A stretch of 32,123 nt of DNA from Chromera velia (taxonomy: Eukaryota > Sar > Chromeraceae): the NCBI GenBank assembly GCA_018398765.1, contig JAHBMJ010004107.1:1-32123 (forward strand), given 5' to 3'. Each line of letters opens with the position of its first letter. Positions within the stretch are counted from its first letter, which is position 1. The notes beneath the pieces were generated by a model that was not told the origin of the DNA, ran no database searches, and worked only from the letters and a program-made list of their open reading frames with translations. The position numbers were made by a program, and so were the translations under genes. This document shows positions 20,303-31,798 of the stretch, piece by piece.

Positions 20303-21502
20303 TTCCACTCCGACTGAGAGGTTAATTGGCTCTCTTCAGCACAAGCAAAAACCCAATCGCTAGGAGCAGACGTACTATGTGCAGGAGTGGCAATCTGTCT
20401 CTGGTTCCTCTGCCTATTGCCACGCTGTGCGTAAAGACCAAACCGTCAAATATGGAGGATTCGTTTGACGTCTTGAGTGCATGAGCTGCCACCTAACTCG
20501 ATCGATAGAACGATTCGATCAGCTAGTTGACTGCATGGGGCATGCAGCGCCGGACCGCGCGTGCGATCGCGTGCGAGCTACCCCCCGAGGCGATCTTTTT
20601 TTTGGGGGGTGGGGGGGGGTGGGGGGTGGGAAAGAATTTTATAGTGGTTCCATACATGCATGTTGTTTCAATTTCTAGTCAGTTTTGAATTCAAATCTAG
20701 GCCTTTTAGGCCTAGTCGCCTCCTCCGTGGGGGCCTGTACAGCCGCCAGCCCTCCTGCAGATGCTCGGAAAAAAATATTTCTTATAGTTGGGCCCCCGCC
20801 CTGAGCTGTGACTCCTGTGAGCAGCTAGTAAGGCTAGTGGTGTGGGAATCGATTCTCGGAAACATGTTATCTAGCATATTATTACATATTATAAATCCTA
20901 TCCTATCCAATCGATCGATCCTTAACGATATTAAAAAAAACTTTATGTACAAGCTATTTAGACTGCAGACGTTGGTTAAAAAATTTAAATAAAAAAAAAC
21001 TCCTGTAACAAACCATTTTAACAAGTTTTTCTTTCTCCGTCAAACAATTGTTGTTTAAATGTTGGACACATTATAGGACAAGTGGTGCTTATATTAATAT
21101 AGCTCATTCTAGTGCTCATTATTGTTATTACACTGTCGCATAACTCTTGTTTAGTTTTCTTTAATAATTGTTTTGGTTTTTTTAAAAAAGAAAAAAATAA
21201 ACGCTTGTTCCATAAATTTATCTAGCTTGTTCTTTTTGTTTTATTTTATTTTTATGTTATTTCTTTTCTTTAGCCGATGCCTATAACACTAGCTATAACA
21301 GCACTGTTATCTTCCTAAAGGACCATCCATCAAATTATAAACCTGTTTGCTCAATCAATTTTCAATCTTCACTCTCATGCATGCGCCGCCCTGCTTCAAA
21401 CTGCAAGTGCCCAAGAACGCCAGGGCTTAGCCAAGCCATTCAATCAATCAGACACAAAAATCATGGAACGAATTCTAGTGGACTAGCAAGGGGTCCAGGA
21501 TC
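20303..21502. other. Intergenic stretch, AT-rich with a G-rich tract and a small palindrome
   Basis: Lies between the 5' end of the histidine kinase gene and the 3' end of the KOW/helical-repeat gene, both on minus. 20604-20631 is a G-rich tract (GGGGGGTGGGGGGGGGTGGG). 20697-20715 is a perfect palindrome, CTAGGCCT-TTT-AGGCCTAG. 20830-21350 is very AT-rich. No gene or RNA was recognised. Confidence 0.5.
20604..20631 (+). repeat. G-rich tract, potential G-quadruplex
   Basis: Four or more runs of at least three G separated by single T, enough for an intramolecular G-quadruplex. It lies about 400 bases upstream of the histidine kinase ATG. Confidence 0.6.
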
Positions 21503-21788
21503 TCAACTCGGAGCTTTCTTCCGTTTTGCTTTTGCCTTCAACTGCCGCGGTTTCTTTCTTGTTTTGCCGACCGCCCCCCCGCCTTGCCCTCCGTCTTTCT
21601 TCTCCTTTCCCTCTTTTTTCCTGCGGACGGGAGGCTTGCTGGCGTTCTCTCCCCCTGCACCCGGGGGAAAATATTCGAAGGGCGGCGCGTCTGCAAGGTC
21701 AGACCGCCGTTTTGGGTCCGTTCTCTGGGCCTGCACGCGGACACAAACACACAGGCATCTCATTCATACGCCTTGTTTATTCATATCA

Positions 21789-21830
<42 letters not shown>

Positions 21831-24800
21831 TCACAACACAGATACTGCGACAGATGAGTCCTTTGGACCTGAACATACAGACGGGAGGTCGGCTTCAATA
21901 ATATTTCTAGTGCAGAAATGACCGCAAGAAACGGGCGGAAGTTATGCGGAACAGGAAAGAAAAGGTTGTCTGCTCGTAAAACGTCGCTCAGCGCGTACCG
22001 AGCGTGAGAATTCCGACATCAGAAAGACAGAGCCAAAGATACACGCACACCCTCCCCTTCTCTCTCTTTCTCTCTCTCCCCCCCCCCCCCCCCCCNNNNN
22101 NNNNNNNNNNNNNNNNNNNNNNNCCCCCGCCACAGAGAGAGAGGCAGATGGAGGGAGACGGAAGAGGGAGAAAGAAAGGAAATGCCGAGGTCCCCAAACC
22201 CCGACCGACAAACCATTTCTTTGAAGGACAGCGTCGTGTCTCCCCTGACCACCACCACATCCTCCAAGTCGATTTGCTTCAGCTTTCTTTCAGACACATG
22301 CGACAAAGGAAGGATAGACGATGGAGGCGGCAGTTTTGATTCTTCCTTCAGTTCCTCCGTCGCGATCATCCTCTCGAGATTCTGCTTCACCTGTTCCTCC
22401 TGCTCCGTCCGCAAATGTTCCTTCTGCACAGTAGCGAGAACGCCGCTGTGTCGCAAAGCTGCAACAGCCGCCTGTGCGTGCACCTCTCTCTGTCTCTCTC
22501 GAGCTCTCATGAACTCCTCATACCCCTGCATGTCTTGTGACATGACCTGACGCGGCATTTTGTTGAACAGATCCATGAACTCCATCGCGGCCTGCCCAAC
22601 CCTGTCGCTCTTCCCTGCCGTCTCTTCCTCTTCCTCTTCCTTTTCCTTCTCGCTTTCCTCCTCCATCTTCTCGGCATGGGCCTCAGCCAAGCCACCCAGC
22701 TCAAGGAGACGGGCAGCCCCCATCAGCTGCATCATCCATCCATGTACAGTTGATGATGTTCGTGAAAAATCCATATACATGGGAATATTGAAAAAGAAAT
22801 ATTATCAGACAGTCAGCACTTCGAGGAGACGTCCGTGTCAACTGCCTGCCTCGGCACGCAAAGAGCTAAGCCCCAAGAGTTGCACAGCAAAAAATACAGT
22901 TGGACTTGCATTGCATTGCGTGAATGGGGAGGCAGACGGAAGAGCGCTGAGACAAAAAAAAGAAGTGAAGAAAGGAAAAGCCAATTGGGATTTTCGGGAA
23001 ACGAAAGTGCTTTCACGAAAATTCGCTGAATTGCGAACCTTCTCTTTCTATCTCTATCTCCTGACTGTCGGACATCTTCGAGTTTTGAAGACAATTTCGA
23101 AATCCCCACAAAAGCGGCCACACCCTCCCTTGACTTCCATGAACACGAATGAATGAATGTCTTTGATGTCTTCACTCATTCCACCAACGCACGCACGCAC
23201 GCACGCACGCACGCACGGAGGGACGCACGTGCTGCCTGTCGAGGGCGTTGAGGTCCTCCAATGCCTTCCGGACAACAGAGGCAATCACCTGCAGGACCTC
23301 GGTGTCCGAACTCTCCACTGTACCTGCCTCCACCTGCACACAAACACACACATACACACACACACACACACACACAGAGAGAGAGAGTCTCCACGCCTTT
23401 CTTACATTTCCCTCAGCAGCAGCTGGAGAAGGACGCCCCCAATCAAAGGGCATATCACGTCTCTTTCATTGTGCTACTACAAACAGCAAATGAAGACCCG
23501 ACACACGGGAAGGGATCTGAATCGAGGAAAGGAGCGGAGAGAGTCTCTCTCTGTCGCTCTTTCAGCCTGTCCGTGTATCTGTCGAAAGAACTCACCAACG
23601 AAAAAAAGATCTGCACTATTTCGTGTACCGTCAGTCTCCCTCCGCCAAATATTCCTCGTCCTTCCTCACTTCTCCCAGCAGTTCTCTCCCCCTCCTCTCC
23701 CTCATATTTTCCGGCCTCTTCAATCAATCTCTCTCTTGCCGCACCAAGGAACATTGTGACCTTCTCAAACGCCAACATTCCGTCTTCGTCTTCTCCATCT
23801 GTCTCCCCCTTTTCGTCTGTTTCTCCGCCCATCATCCCCCCCGCTTTGCTCATGGAGGCCGGATCGAATCGAGCGAAGAAGGAGCACAAGGCCACCAACG
23901 TCTCCCCTCGAATTTCATCCAGACTGCAAGGAGACAGGTAGGCACGCAGGCAGGCAGGCCGGCAAAAAGTATCAAGACGAGGCAAGGGGAAGAAGACCAA
24001 GACAAATGTATGCTGTAACGCTTCTTTCTCTAATGCTGTCCCAAGGTTTGCGAGAAAGCGGGTCTGCGGAGAGATCATTCACGCTCACCCACCGACCCAC
24101 CCATTCACCCGCACACAAACACACACAAAAGGAGACTCTCGGAGAGGGAGAGAGAGAGAGAGACAAAGAAACGCCGCAAGAACGGCGGATTGCATGCATG
24201 CGACAGAGCCTTCCCGAAGACTCGTATCGACCTTGCTCTCTCCTTTCTTTCCCTTTTTTTCCTTCTTTTCTTTCTATTCACGCACTATCAAAAGGAACAA
24301 TCTATCTAGAGGCACCTCTTTTTGATCGAATTACACACAGACCTTTCTTCCGCAAGGCCTGCTACCTCGCCCACCAGCTCATCGCTTTTTGCCCCCACCA
24401 TCGCCCCCCCCGCCAGTACCCGAGCGAGCTGGTCTATCGTCGCTCTTCCCTCCCTCACCAGTCTTCGCGCGTGGTCGAATGCAGCTGCACATGCAGAGAG
24501 ACAGATGAAGTGAATGGATGGACAGAGAGGCAGATTGATGCAAAGACAGTCAGCCCGTCAGTCAGCGAGACCTCTCCTCTTCGCTCTCTTTCTACTCACT
24601 TCCTCATCACCTCGCAACAGCAAGCAGACGCAAAGGTTCAGAAGGAAACGGAGACGAACGAGGGCGGAATATGAAGAGCAGACAGCAGAAGAGAAGAGAA
24701 GAGAAGAGAAACAACGACGGCAACAGAAAAAACTGCAGGCACTAGGACCAAAAGAAACAAAAACAAAAACAAAGAAATCACCTTCGAGGAAATCCAAGTT

Positions 24801-26689
24801 CAGTACTCCCCTTGAGGCCACTGCACTGACAGCAAACCCCAGCGCGTCATCCGACACCTCCCCCCCATCTGCAGTTTCCTTCCCCTCCCCCTTCAATCTC
24901 AAGGTCAGTTCCTCCACTACAGATCTGAACATCTGAGGCCCATCCAAGTTCAAAATCTCCGCCCCACTCGCCGCATCCTCCACCAGCTGTCCCCTCTCTC
25001 CACTCCCCAACCGCCGTCTTTCTTCCTGATGCTTCCTCACCTCCCGACCCCAACCGTCCATCCCAGCAGACTCAAACGCGCCAAGCGACAGCCCGGCAGA
25101 CAAGAGCCGTGCAAGCTGTTCCCCTGTGTACTCGCACAACCGCGGAGCTGTTTGTGCACAGAGAACGCGTGCAGGGACTCTGGTGAGGAAGTCCAGATTG
25201 TTCAGAGACGCGAACGCCAACAGAGACGTGGAGACACCCTTGGGATCAAACCTCGCGGCCTTGAGTGCCGTCTGGTCACAGATCTTTTCGAACAAATGGG
25301 CATCGTTGAAGCCAAAGCGGGAGAAGGCCCAGGAGAGCTGGGCCAAATCCTGCAGCAGTGTGTGCAATGAAGAAACCAAGGCATCAATCGATTCGTCAAC
25401 CCTTCCGTAATGGTTGACAAAAACACATACATGTGTATAGAGGCAGGCAGGCAGACAGACACATACACATGTACAGACCCTCGCGAAAGGGCACGCAGAA
25501 AGGAAACTATGCAACAAACGTTCCATCAACTGGATGGGCAACCCGACAGAAGAGCCAACAGAGACACTGAATAAGAAAAGATTGCCAGAGAGGAAGATCT
25601 GGCTGAGTTCAGACAACTTCATGATACAGATACTGGCTTTTTGACTTAAGTACTCACTGACCGGTGGTGTGAAGTCCTTCATCCCCTGGGAGAGGCACAC
25701 CTGTGAAATCTTCCGAAACATCACAGGATGGTCACTGCCGACTTTCGCAAACGCCCACGCAGAGTTCGCAAGTCCTTGAGGAGTCATCTCGGGAGCTCTG
25801 TAGGCACACAGAGGGGCGAGGGCATCCCAGAGAGGATGGTCGGCGTCTAACTGGGCAGTAGCGAGGGCCCAGGCAAGATTAGACAAGTCCTGGGCCTTTG
25901 GGCCCGCCATGCCGAGACCCTGGCGTGACCTCTTCCCACCCCCCTTTGCCTTTTGTAGGTATGGGTGTGCCTCCGTGATTTCGTTTCCGTCTTCTTCAAC
26001 AAGTGCTGCAAACTCTCCTAAGATGGAAGTGGCCACCTCAGAAAGCGCAATCCAAAACGCAGAGGCGTCCTTGTGTCCGTTTGAGGAGGGAAGAATGCCG
26101 ACTTTCGCAAAGGCATAGGCACAGACCGATAGAGGGTAGGGCTCTAGTTCATCTCCTCGAAGAGAATTTGGCCTCTGGAGTCTGTCAGTGGCAGAGGAAA
26201 CAATCTCCTCCATCAACTCCTTCGCCAATTCTTTTGCCCTCTCAGACGGCCTCTCTGCTTCCGTCAATCTTCGCGGCTCTTCATCACTGACGGTGGTCAA
26301 AAGCCCCAATTTCAACAAATTTCTGGGGGTGTCCCCCAAATCAAATAAGAACGACTTTCTACCCCCCCCTCTCATACCCGCCCTCTCTTTCCTTAGCCAC
26401 TCCACACATCTTTCCAAAAGCGCCTCTGCTCTCTTTGAGTCTGTCCAGAGTTCGGCTCTTGCCTTCGCGTTTCTCTTCAACACCTGCCGCTTTGGAATCC
26501 CGTCACGCAGAAGGTTCCTGCAGAGAACAGAGGGGAGGGGCAGGTAGCGAGCGATTTATTTGATCAGTGAGTCAAGCAGGGGCAAATGAATCCATTACTC
26601 AAAAACACCACGCAATGTGAAAACGTGGAATCACATACTCTCTCTCTCTCCCTTCCCCCCCCAACACCCACAGACACACACACGCTCAC

Positions 26690-26720
<31 letters not shown>

Positions 26721-26777
26721 CACAGACACAGACACAGACACAGACACAGACACACACATGCACACACACTACTCACT

Positions 26778-26811
<34 letters not shown>

Positions 26812-26928
26812 GCATGCACACAAATGCACAAACACTACCCTCTCTCTCACATGTATACACACATACAAAAAGATAGACGCCATCAGGGACGACAAGTCCA
26901 GCAATACACAGGCGAAGGGCACGAGGAG

Positions 26929-26969
<41 letters not shown>

Positions 26970-29900
26970 GGGCAGCGAGAGAGAGGGAGGGAGTCATTTG
27001 ACTGTTCAAAAAGATTGTCTCGAGACGACTGGCCAGCCACAACAGCTCTCTCATTCATGGTTCTGTATTCTTTCCTTTCCTGCCCGGATCAAGAAGGACC
27101 CCCCCCCTTCCCCTTCTGCTTCTGGCTACCTGTCGACTGTGCACAGTTTGGTGAGTCTCCTGAGAGCCTGAGACCCGATGCCAAAGTCCGCGAATTGGTC
27201 GTTGGCAAAGAAGAGGTTCAGCACCTGCAGAAAAAGAGGAAATGGCAGAAAAAAAAGAGGCAGGGAATGAGGGAATGATGGAACAAACACAGGAGGGCAC
27301 CCACCCATCAGGTCGAGGGAGGGAGGGAAAAAAGGGAAGGAGGGCACGGGAGGGACAGAAGGAACATGCAGGACCAAAAAGAGCTGAGAGAAAAAGAAAT
27401 GAACGGAGCAAGGCTGGCGAGTTGAATGAAAAAACGAACTTTAGGCCAAACTGCAGACTTTTTATGTGTGCTCTCTTCTTCTGCCCCCGCGTCCTGTCTG
27501 TTTCAGAAAAACCAAGTGAAGCAGCAGCAGAGAATGAAACGCCACGGAACAAAATGGAACCCGAACCAATGGGTACAAAAACCGAATCAAGAAAAAAACT
27601 TGACCCACCTCCTTAGGAGACTGAATGTCCCTCATGGCCCTCACGACCATCGCGCGGGCCTGCAGGAACAAAGATACAGACACGCACAGACGGGAAAGAA
27701 GAAAGAGAATGAGAAGATTCAGCTAAGAGAAAAATGGAGCATATCTATCTGTTAGGGGCAGCAGAGAGACAAAAATACGCCTCTACAGGTTGGTTGCCGG
27801 TCTGGGTGGGCACAGGGTGACTGACTGCCCTCTTGACTGAGTGACAGATGGAAAGACAATAGGACGGAGTAGCTGATTTCAGGGGTAAAGAAATGGAACA
27901 GTCTCATTAGATTGCCTGCCCTCTAAACATTCGAAAGGAAGCATTTTTCTTTCCCTCTCACCCAATCATCGCCCAACAGACCGATTCTGCTCTGGGGTTT
28001 GTGCTTGGCTTGAAGATCTCTGAGGCGAGGGGAAGTCTTTTGTACGCCCGGGCCTGCCTCGTCTTCTCATCCTCCTCTTCTCCTTCTGTTTGACTGCTGT
28101 CACTCTGAATCTCCTCAGTCTCAAAGGAGAAAGGAGGGGCTTTGTTGGGCAGCGGAATGGCGGCGTCGATGTAAAGAGGCTCTGGTGCTTCTTCAGAGTC
28201 CATGTCTCCTCTCTCGGTTCCCGTCTCCGCCCTCTCCTCCTTTTCTTGTTGGGGACCCTCGCTTTCCCTTCCGTTCCCCTTGGTGGCCGCAGATTTCTCT
28301 AGACCCCCTTTTCTCTCCTCCTGCTCCTCCTCTTCCTCCTCGCCCCCCTCTTCTTCATCAGAATAGTCCAAAAGGTCTCTGTAGTCATCCATTGTGGCTG
28401 CATACACGCAGAAACACAAACACACACACACGCACACTCACACTGGTACACTTAAATACTCACACGCACGCACATTCAGAGTGAGGAGACAAAAGAAGGG
28501 AGAGTCCACACGTGCGATTCAGATTCCATGTGCCATTCCCTCCCGCCCCGTCACCCCTCTCCAATCTCATTCTGATGGCTGTCTACCTCCTTCGGCCCCT
28601 ACGGTGACTCAGTCTAAGCCAATTGATCGTTGGATGGACCGACATTCGTCCTTTTCCTTCAAGAAGAGATATGCCTCTCGAACACACGTTTTGGTTCCTT
28701 CCGGATGTACACATGGATGGATACACAGAAAGACACCGAGTCTCTAAACTACTCCTGCCTGACTGACTGACTGACTGACTGACTCACTGCAACTACTCCT
28801 GACTGACTGACTGACGTTCCTTCTCGTCCTCTATCATGGCAATCTCTTGTTCATCTTCGTCTGCTGCTGCTTCTTCTTCGTCTGCATCACTTCCATCGTC
28901 CTGAATCTCCTCCTCTATCATTTCTTCTTCTTCCTCCTCCTCCTCATCCTCTTCCCCTTCTTCCTCCCCGTCTCCCTCTTCCCCTTCCGTGTCTTGTCCC
29001 TGCTGTCCTCCCAACAGCCCCAACGGATCAAAATCATCGTCCTCTTCTGCCTCCGCCTCTTTGACGACCTCCTGCAGCTTGTCCTGCACCATCATGGGTT
29101 TCTTGGGCTTGTCTCTCTCAGGGGGCCCCTCGCCCTCCCACTCAGAAGTCAACGCCTGCCCCCTCAGCAGCCTGTCCTCCAGGGAAACGCTCTGGTTGTC
29201 CTTCTTCTTACTCTTCCAGATCGAGTTCTTTTCGGGGGGGGGGAGGGGGGCAAGGACGAGGGTCTCCAGCTGGGACGGTGCATACCTGCAGGGCAGGAGA
29301 GGCATTGCTTCATTAGATCTAATTCATCACATGTGTACTCCACTGTGCCCTCCTTCTACTTGGTTGCAAAGGAGGGATCAACAGGGTACATACAAGGCTC
29401 TGTCTGTGTGTTCACGTGAGTCACGTTCTTCCTGTCTGACCATGCTGTGGAGACTAGACAACTTCGTGTGTGGAAGGAAGGAAGGAAGGAAGGAAGGAAG
29501 GAAGGATTCATCAAACAAAACAGAAGTGGGTGTGCTTCCTTCGGGGGCGGAACAGTCAGGTGGTTGGTGTGGACACAGATGAATGTGACTCAAATAAAAC
29601 GTTTTAAAAACGCAGTTCTGTGATTAACTTTGGCTGTTTTTCAAATCCAGCCTTGAACACAGATGCCATGCATGCCTCACGCAAAACCTCTCATGCGCCA
29701 CACTCCAACAGACAGCACAGAACAACTAGTGACTCTTCAGCTCTCAGGCAAACCTAGCCCAAAATACAAGCAGAGCATCTGTGGCTACGGACTGCTCGCA
29801 ACACTACCAGACCCAAAACGGAAAGAAAAAAAACTTTGTGACACTTCCCATGAAAAGAAATGCCCGTCACAGTGCCAAACGGCAGCACTGCGCGCACACA

Positions 29901-30434
29901 AGTCCGGTGTGTGTGCCGGCCTTTTCCAACAAACCGACAGTCCCCGGAGGCAGAAGTGCGCGCAAAGACTGGCGAGTCCCGAACCAAGAGAATGACCGAA
30001 TCAATCGCCTAAATGCTGGCTGTCTACATGGAAAAGCAAAACACACATCGGAGAATTCCCCCTTTCTCTCCTTGCTGCTGATAGAGAAGACCAGCTTCTT
30101 TTTCCTATTTCGATGGCTGAAAAAATCTACCGTGCGGAACCGACCGACTCCCTGACTGCCTGACTGCGGGTGTGAATGAGCTAACAACCAAAAACAAAAA
30201 CGGGGCTGCAGGATCTGATCGAGAAGCGACTGACCACCACATCTTCTCGTGGCCTGAGTAAAGTTCGTGGGGCACGAAATATCTTTTCTTTCCGTGAAAG
30301 TCCTCAGTCCCGATCTTGCAGTTCCTCTTCACGTGGTACTGTAGGTGGCAAGCAGGCAGGGGGGGGGGAATAGACACAGTGCTTGTGAGCATATGCACGT
30401 TCCTGCCGTCACACCCAGTGACACTCTCTCACAC

Positions 30435-30489
<55 letters not shown>

Positions 30490-30927
30490 CAGACAGAGAG
30501 GAACACACACACAGACAGGAGAAGGGGACGGAGGGAAAGAGACTTCAGAAGATCAAGAAGAGAAAGCACAAGTCAACCCACCGTCACGCTGCCCCCCTCC
30601 CGCACCCGCCAGTCTTTGATGATTCCGTAGCATCCCTTATACCGCCCATAGGTAATGCGGACAGAACGTCCGACAACTGCAACACACAGCACAAAAACAA
30701 GAGGGAAGGCAAACCACGCAGACAGACAGAAGGTCCTCAGACAGACACCTTCACATTCATGCAAGACCCTGGAGTGACAGAAAAGAGAAGTGAAAGAAAG
30801 CAAGAAAGAAAGAAAGACAGAAAGAGAGAAAGAAAGAAAGAAAGAAAAGAAAGAAAGAAAGCAAGCAAGCAAGCAAGCAAGAAAGAAAGAAAGGAAAGAA
30901 AAGAAAGAAAAGAAAGAAAAGAAAGAA

Positions 30928-30962
<35 letters not shown>

Positions 30963-31003
30963 GGACACCAGGGGGTACGCGGGGCACCACTGCGATTCCA
31001 ACA

Positions 31004-31041
<38 letters not shown>

Positions 31042-31798
31042 ACACACATACAAACATCGTCCTCACGTCTTGTTCTACACGCATGACTCACATTCCTAAG
31101 GAAGAGGAGTGGGAGGCAACGAGGGAGGGACAGGTTCGACAGGGCGGATGCAAGAACTGACAGGGACGCGCGAGCGGGACCCTTCTCAAATCAATCAAGT
31201 CTCTCTCTCTCTGTTCGCTTAGAATATATATAAGTGGCTAACCCCTAGTTGGGTCACTCACTCACGAAGTGACTGAATGACCGACCGACCGACTGACTGA
31301 CTGACAGTCTTCGGGTGATTGAGAAGGATTTTCTGCCTCTGGCTCTTCATCCTCTCGGCTTTCCGTCTCTTCCAAAGACTTCTCTCCCGTCTCCTCCAAA
31401 TCATCCCCCTCCTCCTCCACCTTCAAGAACTGGTCCAGCACTGCCTTTCCCGACAGAGGCACAGAGATGGGGTCGCCTGCTGCCAGCACGACGGGGGACT
31501 TCTGGGTCCTTTTCCGTCTCGTCGGGTTCTCTGACGGAGAGAGGAGACGCCGTGGGGAGAAGGAAAGTGACGCACGAGAGAGAAAAGAGAAAGCAGGGGC
31601 ATGGCTGCCCCTCTCTTCGGCCCCAATCCCCTCCCCAGGCTGAACAGAGATAACCCAGCAAAGGAACGAAAGGGATACCGAGAGCAGTCTACACCCTCGC
31701 AGACGAGAGAGAAGAGACGAAGAGAAAGACTTCGCTACGGCGTCTCCTCGTCTCCTCCGGCTCGTTATGGAGATTCCTCTTTCCCCCCTTCCATCCAT
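21503..31798 (-). CDS. KOW-domain protein with acidic region and OPR/HPR-like helical repeats, probably organellar RNA-binding
   Basis: Fourteen minus exons, all 13 junctions phase-consistent: 31798-31306, 30676-30582, 30338-30235, 29285-28816, 28397-27982, 27659-27609, 27224-27130, 26517-25662, 25349-24782, 24484-24343, 23923-23596, 23333-23229, 22726-22214, 21730-21503; 4464 bases, 1487 residues. Residues 1-90 look like a leader: Arg/Ser-rich, then LLSVSLSFLCWVISV, then SHAPAFSFLSRASLSFSPRR. Residues 165-231 form a KOW motif (VVGRSVRITYGRYKGCYGII, strands SVTYHVKRNCKI and KRYFVPHEL). Residues 300-500 are highly acidic. Residues 527-1260 hold helical repeats such as QDLSNLAWALATAQLDADHP, GLANSAWAFAKVG and DLAQLSWAFSRFGFNDAHLF, typical of OPR/HPR (FASTK-RAP related) proteins of plastid and mitochondrial RNA metabolism. 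Then come a Glu/Lys coiled coil and a Lys/Arg-rich tail. No C-terminal RAP domain was seen. Alternative: two genes, the first ending at a TAG at 28795-28793 and the second starting at the ATG at 28392 (MDDYRDLLDYSDEEE). An acceptor just before that ATG and the matching phase favour one gene. Confidence 0.7.
21797..21830. repeat. (AC)n microsatellite in last intron
   Basis: About 17 AC units in the intron between 22214 and 21730 of the KOW/helical-repeat gene. Confidence 0.9.
22096..22123. other. Assembly gap (28 N) in a poly-C tract
   Basis: N run flanked by C on both sides (18 C before, 5 C after), in the intron between 22214 and 21730. The true length of the C tract is unknown; the exons are not touched. 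Confidence 0.98.
23190..23216. repeat. (ACGC)n microsatellite next to a splice donor
   Basis: ACGC units begin 13 bases past the exon end at 23229 (minus sense). On the coding strand the donor GTGCGT is followed by GTGCGTGC-type units. Confidence 0.9.
23336..23378. repeat. (CA)n microsatellite at a 3' splice site
   Basis: Immediately precedes (minus sense) the exon starting at 23333, so on the coding strand a GT tract with few pyrimidine runs leads straight into GTGCAG. Confidence 0.9.
26641..26962. repeat. Compound microsatellite: CT, CAGA, CAGACA, CT and GA tracts
   Basis: Tracts of CT (26641-26652), CAGA (26692-26720), CAGACA (26721-26755), CT (26781-26809) and GA (26934-26962) fill the intron between exons 27224-27130 and 26517-25662. 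Long open frames on both strands here are artefacts of the repeats. Confidence 0.9.
28405..28470. repeat. (CA)n-rich tract at a 3' splice site
   Basis: ACAC-rich sequence just upstream (minus sense) of the acceptor TATGCAG at 28398. On the coding strand it reads GTGTGTTTGTGTTTC before the acceptor. Confidence 0.8.
28758..28815. repeat. (CTGA)n tandem repeat continuing from the 28816 splice donor
   Basis: CTGA units at 28800-28815 and again at 28758-28786. On the coding strand this is GTCAGTCAGTCAG starting exactly at the proposed donor after 28816; read through instead, it encodes SVSQE and a stop. Confidence 0.85.
29476..29506. repeat. (GGAA)n microsatellite
   Basis: Seven to eight GGAA units in the intron between exons 30338-30235 and 29285-28816. 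Confidence 0.9.
30437..30488. repeat. (GA)n microsatellite
   Basis: GA dinucleotide tract with an AAAGACA interruption, in the intron between 30582 and 30338. Confidence 0.9.
30786..31052. repeat. (GAAA)n and (CA)n microsatellites in first intron
   Basis: GAAA/GAAAA and GCAA units at 30786-30961 and a CA tract at 31003-31052, in the first intron (31305-30677) of the KOW/helical-repeat gene. They create long Lys/Arg/Glu-rich frames on plus that are not genes. Confidence 0.9.

Noticed and set aside
20604..20631. Telomere-like repeat
   Set aside because: G runs are irregular and lack a TTTAGGG or similar unit.
26564..27171. Overlapping open frames on both strands of about 90-180 codons
   Set aside because: They are translations of CA, CT, GA and CAGA tracts inside an intron.
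28793..28815. C-terminal SVSQE plus stop as the true end of a separate KOW gene
   Set aside because: Kept only as an alternative: the residues come from a GTCA repeat that begins with a good donor, and splicing to 28397 keeps frame and has a strong acceptor.
30345..31160. 271-codon plus frame rich in Lys/Arg/Glu
   Set aside because: Driven by GA and GAAA microsatellites in introns of the minus-strand gene, and it overlaps the KOW exon on the other strand.
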